This document shows, in pieces, positions 43,900 to 50,373 of a stretch of DNA of 50,373 nucleotides. The notes below the pieces were generated by a model. It was not told the origin of the DNA and ran no database searches. It saw nothing but the letters and a program-made list of their open reading frames with translations. The stretch comes from Legionellales bacterium (GTDB lineage: Bacteria > Pseudomonadota > Gammaproteobacteria > Legionellales > Legionellaceae). Numbering within the stretch: the stretch's first letter is position 1; each line of letters opens with the position of its first letter. Where the stretch lies: assembly GCA_026399195.1 (NCBI GenBank), contig JAPLRK010000058.1, positions 1 through 50,373 of the forward strand. Reading direction: 5' to 3'. Position numbers and translations under genes: made by a program.

Positions 43900-45263
43900 T
43901 CCTTGGAGCAGGTCAAGTCGGCGGGACACTTGCTCAAAATTTAGCCTACGAAGACAATGACATCACATTGGTTGACCGTAATGAAGACAAATTGCGAGAT
44001 TTACAGCATCGTATGGACATTAAAACAGTCATTGGATGTGCCTCTCACCCCAATGTTTTGATTGAGGCGGGTATTGAGCAAGCAGATATGCTCATTGCCG
44101 TCACCGACAGTGACGAAATCAATATGATCGCTTGCCAAATCGCATACTGTCTCTTTCAGACGCCAAATAAAATTGCCCGCATCAGGAGCGAAACTTTTTA
44201 CCAAACCCCGGAATTATTCAGCCAACAGCATATTGCCGTCGACGTCTGCATCAGCCCCGAAAAATTAATCACCGAACACCTCGTCAATTTGGTGGATTAC
44301 CCAGGCGTTTCCCATGTGCTTGATTTCTCTGATGGTCGTGTCTTATTAGTCACTATAAAACCTCAAGAAGCCGGATTGATGGTCGGTAAATCGATTGGAC
44401 AACTGGACCAACATTTGAGCGCCATTGAAGCCGGCGTAGTGGCCTTATTTCGAAACAACCTGTCGATTCCCATAGATCCTGACTGCGTGATTGCCAAGGG
44501 TGATGAAGTGCTCTTCATTGCGTCCCCTTTGGCCATTCGCCAAGTCTTAGTAGCCCTCGGTCGTGACACCCATCCCAATCGTCGAGTGATGATCGCAGGA
44601 GGAGGGCATATTGGCAGCAAACTCGCTCAATCGCTTGAAAATCGTTACCGAGTCAAAATCATCGAACACAATTTAGAACGTGCTAACGTTCTCTCTCGAG
44701 AATTACATAAATCCACAGTTCTCCACGGCGATATCGCCGATCGTTCCCTCCTCATCAATGAAAACATCGAGTTCACCGATGTCTTTTGTGCCGTGACCAA
44801 CGATGATGAGGCCAACATCATGTCATGTCTTCAAGCGAAACGCCTTGGTGTACGCCATGTCATGACACTCATCAATCGAGATGCCTATGCTGACTTAATA
44901 GATGACCGAACCATCGATCATGCCATCTCCCCACAAAAAATCACCATCGGCAGCATTCTCGCCAAATTGCGTCGTGGCAACATGGTGAAAGTTCACCGCT
45001 TACAAAACGACGAAGCAGAGGCCATTGAGTTGGTGGTTAGCGGTGATGAGCGTACATCCAAGGTCATTGGTAGGCGCTTAAACGACATCAATTTACCTAA
45101 AAGCTGTTTTATTGCGGCAATCGTTCGCTCTGAAAAAGTGCTCATCGCCAATCAAGATTTGATCCTCACGGCGGGCGATCACGTGATTTTACTGTTGATG
45201 AAAAAACATCATGTTCGCAAAATTGAGTCATTGTTCCAAGTCAACTTAACGTTTATGGGTTAG
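43887..45263 (+). CDS. trkA: Trk potassium uptake protein TrkA
   Basis: Cytosolic NAD(H)-binding regulator of TrkH. Two RCK-N Rossmann domains (RIVILGAGQVGGTLAQNLA at the start and VMIAGGGHIGSKLAQSL in the middle) each followed by an RCK-C domain; 458 residues as in E. coli. Three bases separate it from trkH. It also overlaps dapF, so lptM-dapF-trkA-trkH appear to be one operon. Confidence 0.97.
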   Translation: MRIVILGAGQVGGTLAQNLAYEDNDITLVDRNEDKLRDLQHRMDIKTVIGCASHPNVLIEAGIEQADMLIAVTDSDEINMIACQIAYCLFQTPNKIARIRSETFYQTPELFSQQHIAVDVCISPEKLITEHLVNLVDYPGVSHVLDFSDGRVLLVTIKPQEAGLMVGKSIGQLDQHLSAIEAGVVALFRNNLSIPIDPDCVIAKGDEVLFIASPLAIRQVLVALGRDTHPNRRVMIAGGGHIGSKLAQSLENRYRVKIIEHNLERANVLSRELHKSTVLHGDIADRSLLINENIEFTDVFCAVTNDDEANIMSCLQAKRLGVRHVMTLINRDAYADLIDDRTIDHAISPQKITIGSILAKLRRGNMVKVHRLQNDEAEAIELVVSGDERTSKVIGRRLNDINLPKSCFIAAIVRSEKVLIANQDLILTAGDHVILLLMKKHHVRKIESLFQVNLTFMG

Positions 45264-45266
45264 CTC

Positions 45267-46718
45267 ATGCAAATAAAAACCATATTAAGACTGATTGGTA
45301 TATTACTCATTCTCTTTAGTCTGAGCATGCTTACCCCACTCATCATCAATCAAATGTTTCATGAAACCTTCTGGATCCCCTTTGTATCAGCCTTTGCCTG
45401 CACGCTCGGCACTGGCTTACTTATGTTCTTAAGTTACCGAACGCACCGCCAAGAATTGAACATTCGTGATGGTTTCTTAATTGTCGTCTTGTTTTGGTTT
45501 GTGTTGTGTTTTTTTGCAGCCCTCCCCTTTCTATTTGCCATTGACGAGAGTCACAGCATCACAGACGCCCTATTTGAATCAGTCTCAGGATTTACAACCA
45601 CAGGTGCCACCACCATCACACATTTGGAAGGACTTCCTCATGCGATCTTATTTTACCGCCAGCAATTACAATTTTTAGGCGGCATGGGCATTGTGGTCTT
45701 GGCTGTGGCCATTTTACCCATGCTGGGGGTGGGCGGAATGCAATTGTATCGGGCAGAAATGCCAGGCCCCATGAAAGAATCGAAGCTGACCCCTCGCATC
45801 ACTCACACAGCAAAAGCATTATGGTCCATTTATTGTCTGCTCACGCTATTGTGTATGCTCGGTTATTGGTTCGCGGGCATGAATTGGTTCGATGCCTTGG
45901 GCGAAAGTTTTGCGACGGTCTCCACCGGTGGGTTTTCTATGCACGATGCGAGTTTTGCCCATTATCAAAGTGATGGGATTGAGTTGATCTCGTGTCTTTT
46001 CATGCTGTTGGGGGGCACCAATTTTGCGCTACATTTTATCGCTTTTAAGAAACACTCATTGAAGCATTATTGGCAGGATGAAGAGTTCCGTTATTACATT
46101 GGATTCCTACTGATTTCAAGTCTCGCCATCACCATAAGCCTTATCAGCTATGGATTTTTCAGTGCAGAACCTCATGTGCTTATCAAAAGTTTATTCAATG
46201 TCATTTCACTTGCAACCACGACTGGATTCACCTCAGCCCCCCTCAATACCTGGCCCACCTACATTCCTATTTTACTCATCTTACTAGAAATCATCGGGGG
46301 CTGCGCAGCCTCGACCAGCGGTGGTATTAAAGTCTTACGAGCCTTGTTGCTTTACAAACAAAGCAAGCGTGAAATGGTGCGCCTATTACACCCTCAAGCC
46401 ATCATCCCCATCAAATTTGGAGGGCGCGTCCTACCCGAACCCATTTTACAATCCATGTGGGGATTCATCGCAGTTTTTATTGCTCTGTTCTTGTCAATGA
46501 TGGTTGTTTTTATGGCTTTCGGAAATGATTTTACCACGGCATTTTCAGCCATCACCGCATCATTAACCAATACAGGAGCAGGCCTTGGGCAAGTCAGTGT
46601 GACCTTCAAAGATCTCAACTTACCGAGCAAATGGTTACTGATGTTTGCGATGATCGCAGGCCGTTTGGAGATTTTTTCACTGCTGATCTTATTTTCAAGA
46701 CCTTTTTGGCAAAGATAA
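45267..46718 (+). CDS. trkH: Trk potassium transporter TrkH
   Basis: Membrane pore of the Trk K+ uptake system, 483 residues. Four pore-loop repeats are visible: SVSGFTTTGATT, FATVSTGGFSMHD, SLATTTGFTSAP and TASLTNTGAGLG, which form the selectivity filter. A conserved Arg is in SGGIKVLRALLL. It ends 2 bases before the convergent acyltransferase stop codon. Confidence 0.97.
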   Translation: MQIKTILRLIGILLILFSLSMLTPLIINQMFHETFWIPFVSAFACTLGTGLLMFLSYRTHRQELNIRDGFLIVVLFWFVLCFFAALPFLFAIDESHSITDALFESVSGFTTTGATTITHLEGLPHAILFYRQQLQFLGGMGIVVLAVAILPMLGVGGMQLYRAEMPGPMKESKLTPRITHTAKALWSIYCLLTLLCMLGYWFAGMNWFDALGESFATVSTGGFSMHDASFAHYQSDGIELISCLFMLLGGTNFALHFIAFKKHSLKHYWQDEEFRYYIGFLLISSLAITISLISYGFFSAEPHVLIKSLFNVISLATTTGFTSAPLNTWPTYIPILLILLEIIGGCAASTSGGIKVLRALLLYKQSKREMVRLLHPQAIIPIKFGGRVLPEPILQSMWGFIAVFIALFLSMMVVFMAFGNDFTTAFSAITASLTNTGAGLGQVSVTFKDLNLPSKWLLMFAMIAGRLEIFSLLILFSRPFWQR

Positions 46719-46720
46719 TC

Positions 46721-47569
46721 CTAGTCTTTCAACTTCCATCGTTTATGAAACCATAGCCATTGTTCTGGATGTGCGAGGATGATCCTTTCCAAAGCTTGAT
46801 TGTAAGCCAAGGTATTTCGATAAATCGATTCTTGAGCACTACCATAGTCGCGCCACGGGATAGGTTCATGGAACTCTAACACATGGCGACCGTTGGGCAA
46901 TCGATGGGTTGAGGCGGGGACTACGGGAATTCCGGTGTGTTGAGCAAAACTTGCCAAACTTCGATAGGTGCCTGCTTTTTTGTTAAAAAATTCCACAGCC
47001 ACCCCGTCCCTGGTCTCAAGGGCTGCATGTTGATCCAATACAAAAACCACGGCATGATTTTTTTCTAGTGCATCGCACACCTGTGATAAAGAATTTTTTT
47101 TTGGGATGACGTTCAAACCTGCCTGATAATACCGACGAAACAAGATTCGCTCGACAGCCTTATTCCCTAGGGTTCGCCGAATGAAATGAAATTGTCCCTT
47201 AAATTGTTTGAAATTAGCAATCCCGCCAATGGGTGCAAACTCCCAACTGCCAAAATGCCCCGTCAATACCAACACGCCGCGCCCTTCTGCAACGACCGAC
47301 AACATCCGCTCATAGCCCACGACGTCCACACGGCTACGTAATGCGTCGTCACTCATGAAGCGCAAATGAAACATTTCTTTGATGGCAGTGGCCAAATGAG
47401 AATAAAAAGCTTTCGCCAAGTGAATTTTATGAGCCTTTGGCAAAGCATCGCCAAACACTTGATTGATATTTGCCATCACCACACGGCGTCGGTAAGGCAA
47501 CAAACGATGAATCACTCGACCGGCCAATGAGATGCGTAACCGTTTCATTTGGTTGATTAACTCACTCAC
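46721..47569 (-). CDS. LpxL/HtrB-type lipid A acyltransferase (LpxXL candidate)
   Basis: Membrane-associated late acyltransferase that adds a secondary acyl chain to lipid A. The HX4E catalytic motif is GHFGSWE (about residue 103-109). Other family marks are RRVVMANINQVFGD, FHFIRRTLGNKAVERILFRRY and FVLDQHAALETRDGVAVEFF, and AGTYRSLASFAQHTGIPVVPAS. At 282 residues it is a little shorter than E. coli LpxL (306). The normal N-terminal membrane helix is short here. It overlaps the upstream keto-synthase gene by 8 bases, so it belongs to the same operon and may transfer the unusual long chain made by that cluster; this is inference by analogy to LpxXL of rhizobia. Confidence 0.85.
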   Translation of the reverse strand: MSELINQMKRLRISLAGRVIHRLLPYRRRVVMANINQVFGDALPKAHKIHLAKAFYSHLATAIKEMFHLRFMSDDALRSRVDVVGYERMLSVVAEGRGVLVLTGHFGSWEFAPIGGIANFKQFKGQFHFIRRTLGNKAVERILFRRYYQAGLNVIPKKNSLSQVCDALEKNHAVVFVLDQHAALETRDGVAVEFFNKKAGTYRSLASFAQHTGIPVVPASTHRLPNGRHVLEFHEPIPWRDYGSAQESIYRNTLAYNQALERIILAHPEQWLWFHKRWKLKD

Positions 47570-48845
47570 AGGCGGTGATCACCAAGCAGGCATTCATACT
47601 TCCAAAGCCTCGATTGACAAGAAGAGCTGCAGGCGGACGATGGCTTAACAAAGCCCGGGCCTCAGGTCTAACGTTTAGTCCCTGACACTCAGGGGCTAGG
47701 GTATCCAGATTTGGAATGCCAAGGATGCATTGATCCTTCAACATATGAGTAGTTAATACGACATCCAAAACCCCTGAGGCACAAATGGTATGTCCCACGC
47801 CCCATTTGAAGCCGGTCACTGGAACCGCATAGTCTCCAAAGGTTTGTTGAAACGCCAAAGCCTCACTGATATCTGATTTGGGATTCCCATTCCCATGTGC
47901 CACCACAAAATTCACATCTGAAGGCTTAAGGTGCGACTCATTCAACATGCGCGTGAGCAGCGATGACAAACGTCTGCCATCTGCCTCAATTGAGAATAAT
48001 CCGGAACCCTCGGAACCAGATAGCCCACCTTTTATTTCAGCAAAGCATGTGGCCGAACGAGCCAGAGCACTCTCCTCGCTCTCCAACACAATGGCCGCCG
48101 CCCCCTCCGCCAACAAAGTGCCGTCATGAGCTTTATCAAATGGCTTGAGATGTTGTGCGCTCAGCACGCCCAACTTCTCATAATAAAATAAGGCTTGAGG
48201 CTCCGTCGGCACATCGTATGCCACCACTACGGCGCGCTTGGCCTGGCCTGACTTGATGGCATAATAAGCCTCGATCAAAGCTTGGGTACCCCCAACAGCA
48301 TGATTGGTCACATTTTGATTGGGCCCTTTGAATCCGTAAGTCATCCCAGTATATGCCAACACATTGTTGGGTAATATCCGCAGCAACCACATCGGGTGCA
48401 CTTCGCCAAACAGTTGATTTGCAAAAGAGCGCATATCGTTACCTGACTTCGCAAGCAACGGCAAAAAATCATATTGTTGATAATACTTGTTCCCAGGAGA
48501 TCCAACATAAACACCCGTTTCGTCGTTAAAACGATGGGGAGAGTCAAGCGAATCTCTGTAAGAAATAAGTTGACTCTCCTCAACCGCTTGCATAGCCGCA
48601 TTGATCCCCATCACATCATGACGAGAAATGGCTTTTAAAAGTTTTCTATCAGGCAGCAAATCCGTGAGTTTGGTCTCTTTCAGCTCCCCCCCCAAACGAT
48701 ATGCCCACGTCGACATATCCCAATGTGATAGCTTACCTAACCCACTCTCCGACGCCATAAGCGAAGACCAAGTATCCTGAGCCGTCATACCACAAGCAGT
48801 TAATGCCCCGCGACCTGTGATGAAAACACGATGCCCATCTCTCAT
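47562..48845 (-). CDS. beta-ketoacyl-ACP synthase-like protein lacking the catalytic cysteine
   Basis: FabF-fold protein (427 residues). The N-terminus VFITGRGALTACGMTAQDTW and the C-terminal LLVNRGFGSMNACLVI are typical. The position of the catalytic Cys (ACASG in active enzymes) reads NHAVGGTQAL, so the Cys is replaced by Ala. The two His residues remain, in VAHGNGNPKSD and GHTICASGV. This recalls chain-length factors and KS-like partner subunits, which pair with an active KS. The active partner would be the adjacent 48842-50143 gene, which overlaps it as ATGA. Gene pairs of this sort occur in the rhizobial very-long-chain fatty acid cluster (fabF2XL-fabF1XL). Confidence 0.85.
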   Translation of the reverse strand: MRDGHRVFITGRGALTACGMTAQDTWSSLMASESGLGKLSHWDMSTWAYRLGGELKETKLTDLLPDRKLLKAISRHDVMGINAAMQAVEESQLISYRDSLDSPHRFNDETGVYVGSPGNKYYQQYDFLPLLAKSGNDMRSFANQLFGEVHPMWLLRILPNNVLAYTGMTYGFKGPNQNVTNHAVGGTQALIEAYYAIKSGQAKRAVVVAYDVPTEPQALFYYEKLGVLSAQHLKPFDKAHDGTLLAEGAAAIVLESEESALARSATCFAEIKGGLSGSEGSGLFSIEADGRRLSSLLTRMLNESHLKPSDVNFVVAHGNGNPKSDISEALAFQQTFGDYAVPVTGFKWGVGHTICASGVLDVVLTTHMLKDQCILGIPNLDTLAPECQGLNVRPEARALLSHRPPAALLVNRGFGSMNACLVITACE

Positions 48846-50143
48846 GCTCGCTGATCTCCTAAATCTTTGTGCTTAAAAAGCAAGCAACTGTTAGAGCCCC
48901 CAAAACCAAATGAATTCGACATCACGACACCCAAAGACTTTTCACGGGATCCATCCACCACATAATCCAAATCACAAGCAGGATCTGGCTTGGTTAAATT
49001 GGCCGTCATTGGAATGTGTGCATGCTCAATCGCCAAGACCGATAACACCGCTTCCAGAGCCCCGGCAGCCGCTATCAAATGACCCGTTTGGCTTTTGGTT
49101 GAACTCACGGGCATATGGTAGGCTTGCTCTTTAAATACGGCCTTGATGGCATTAGTCTCGCTCAAGTCATTCATCAGCGTTGAGGTGCCATGAGCATTGA
49201 TATAATCCACATCTGTTGGTTTCACCCCAGCATCTTCTAAAGCACGTTCAATGGCTTGAATCGCGCCATCGCCCTCAGGATGAGAATCGGTGATTCGGTA
49301 AGAGCTCAAGGTGTTTCCCTCGCCAGCCAATTCCGCATAAATGTGCGCCCCTCGAGCTTTGGCTTTGTTCCACTCTTCAAGAATGAGAAACGCCGCGCCC
49401 TCTCCCAACACAAACCCATTACGGGTGGCATCAAAAGGGCGACTGGCAGCCTCTGGTGTATCATTGTCAGTAGACAGCGCCCCTAGCAAACAAAAGCTAG
49501 ACAATCCAAGAGGGTTTATCATCGAATCAAACCCACCCGCGAGCATCTGATCAGCATCTCCTCGACGAATCACTTGCATCGCTAAGCCAAGCGCCTGCCC
49601 ACCTGAAGCACAAGCTGTATGAACAGAGCTCGCATATCCTTCTATGCCGAATTGTTGGGTCAACAAGGACAGCCCTGAATTAGAGACTGTTTTACCAAAA
49701 TCAGACAGTCGATAAAAATCCTGAGTTTTCAGCTGCAATCGTTCCCAGTCGACCTGACCTTCTATGGCACATGTTTCTTGAAAGCGTTGGAGATATTCAA
49801 ACTCAGCCGTCATCATCCCACTACCCACAACCACGCCCCAACGACTTGCTGAGACTGCCGTGGGTGCAATGCCTGCATCTTCAAAAGCTTCGCTCGCAGC
49901 AGACAGTGCGAAATGTGTAAAAGGCAATGCAAAGCGATGATGTTTGTTCACTTTTACTCTGTCTGGGTTAAAATGTTTAACTTCAGCAGCAATCCTTGTT
50001 GGAAAAGCGCTCGCATCAAAGTTCTGGATGGGGGCAATCCCAGAGTGGCCTGCGATCAAGTGTTTCCAAGTGGCTCTTGCATCATGTCCCAAAGGAGTCA
50101 CAGCCCCAATTCCGGTAATGGCAACGCGTCGATTTAACATCAT
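48842..50143 (-). CDS. beta-ketoacyl-ACP synthase, FabF type (active)
   Basis: Condensing enzyme that extends acyl-ACP with malonyl-ACP. 433 residues. Catalytic triad is complete: Cys in VHTACASGGQAL, His in NAHGTSTLMND, His in TGHLIAAAGALEAV. Start RRVAITGIGAVTPLG and end SNSFGFGGSNSCLLF match FabF. Two tandem ATG codons (50143 and 50140) are possible starts; the stop codon of the FabZ-like gene overlaps them. Its neighbours (FabZ-like dehydratase, Cys-less KS, LpxL-type acyltransferase) indicate a dedicated pathway rather than housekeeping fabF, which normally sits beside acpP and fabG. Confidence 0.9.
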   Translation of the reverse strand: MMLNRRVAITGIGAVTPLGHDARATWKHLIAGHSGIAPIQNFDASAFPTRIAAEVKHFNPDRVKVNKHHRFALPFTHFALSAASEAFEDAGIAPTAVSASRWGVVVGSGMMTAEFEYLQRFQETCAIEGQVDWERLQLKTQDFYRLSDFGKTVSNSGLSLLTQQFGIEGYASSVHTACASGGQALGLAMQVIRRGDADQMLAGGFDSMINPLGLSSFCLLGALSTDNDTPEAASRPFDATRNGFVLGEGAAFLILEEWNKAKARGAHIYAELAGEGNTLSSYRITDSHPEGDGAIQAIERALEDAGVKPTDVDYINAHGTSTLMNDLSETNAIKAVFKEQAYHMPVSSTKSQTGHLIAAAGALEAVLSVLAIEHAHIPMTANLTKPDPACDLDYVVDGSREKSLGVVMSNSFGFGGSNSCLLFKHKDLGDQRA

Positions 50144-50373
50144 AATTCACCCTTTTCTGCATGTTCTCTGTTGTGAGTCATGACGATATCCACGCCACAA
50201 ACGCGCTTACCGTTAACTTCACTTCGAGCATTTAATATCAGTTCGTTTTCATCATGAGATTTCAACGTGAGGTAGCAGACGACCACATCACCCGGGAGGA
50301 TGAATTCTTTCATTTTAATTTTTTGAAGCTCACTCACCTGATAATTTTTTTCAAAGCAGCCACGTTTCACAAA
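50140..50373 (-). CDS. FabZ-like 3-hydroxyacyl-ACP dehydratase, partial (C-terminal part)
   Basis: Hotdog-fold dehydratase cut by the window edge. The visible part, IKMKEFILPGDVVVCYLTL and NARSEVNGKRVCGVDIVM, matches the second half of FabZ (KFRRPVxPGDxL... and the final strand with dGkxva). The N-terminal half with the catalytic His is beyond the window. A GTG at 50370 is an in-frame codon, not a convincing start. It overlaps the keto-synthase gene by 4 bases, so translation is coupled. Confidence 0.75.
   Translation of the reverse strand, partial: FVKRGCFEKNYQVSELQKIKMKEFILPGDVVVCYLTLKSHDENELILNARSEVNGKRVCGVDIVMTHNREHAEKGEL

Overview
This window reads as chromosomal DNA of a gammaproteobacterium, most likely in or near the order Legionellales. 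The support is gene content and order: trmJ-iscS, divergent fur/bamE followed by convergent rnfH-ratA, lptM-dapF, lptF/lptG near holC and pepA, a DUF1640-type coiled-coil protein, a PlaA-like GDSL lipase, a TerB+J-domain protein, and a keto-synthase/acyltransferase cluster resembling the rhizobial and Legionella cluster for very-long-chain lipid A acyl groups. Taxonomy is inferred from memory of these families, not from a search.

Layout. 0-3 kb: iron-sulfur and tRNA modification genes (iscS, trmJ) divergent from suhB. 2.9-6.7 kb: a PAS hybrid histidine kinase broken by a frame change, translationally coupled to a membrane-tailed FAD oxidoreductase. 6.8-10.4 kb: djlA-like co-chaperone, a secreted GDSL lipase and a DeaD RNA helicase. 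10.4-11.4 kb: an accessory stretch with a GC-rich hairpin repeat, a coiled-coil gene made of a 33-bp tandem repeat, a long palindrome and tRNA-Lys(CUU). 11.4-17 kb: fadH, pilT, an unknown protein, yggS and two small conserved proteins. 17-22.6 kb: lptG/lptF, holC, pepA, murJ (envelope building and replication). 22.6-24.5 kb: a small membrane protein and a ClC channel remnant.

24.5-36.3 kb is the most unusual part: 11.7 kb on the minus strand encode two giant proteins (2690 and 1212 residues). The first carries a DUF3638/DUF3645-type P-loop ATPase module at its C-terminus and, near its N-terminus, a His...Cys pattern suggestive of a permuted papain-like fold. The second begins with a region that looks like the missing continuation of the first and then becomes a long alpha-solenoid. 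I read the pair as one ancestral giant gene split by a deletion plus frameshift that removed a helicase motif VI-like stretch.

36.3-40.7 kb: BON-domain and DUF4442 proteins, then a three-gene cluster of RimK-like ATP-grasp ligase, GCS2 glutamate-cysteine ligase (broken) and N-formylglutamate amidohydrolase, which looks like an amidoligase pathway for an unknown small molecule. 40.7-46.7 kb: fur, bamE, rnfH, ratA, a carboxylesterase, lptM, dapF, trkA, trkH. 46.7-50.4 kb: an operon entering from the right edge, with a FabZ-like dehydratase (partial), an intact keto-synthase, a second keto-synthase lacking the catalytic cysteine, and an LpxL/LpxXL-type acyltransferase.

Two cross-cutting patterns stand out. 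Four genes (hybrid kinase, ClC channel, GCS2 ligase, giant ATPase) show the same kind of damage, a frame change at a point where family-conserved residues are also missing. This fits a genome undergoing decay, or an assembly artefact. Several short dispersed repeats also occur: an 18-mer GGATCGGGAGCGAAATAA that in one case forms the last codons of a gene, and hairpins opening with TGGAGTTTGGACA.
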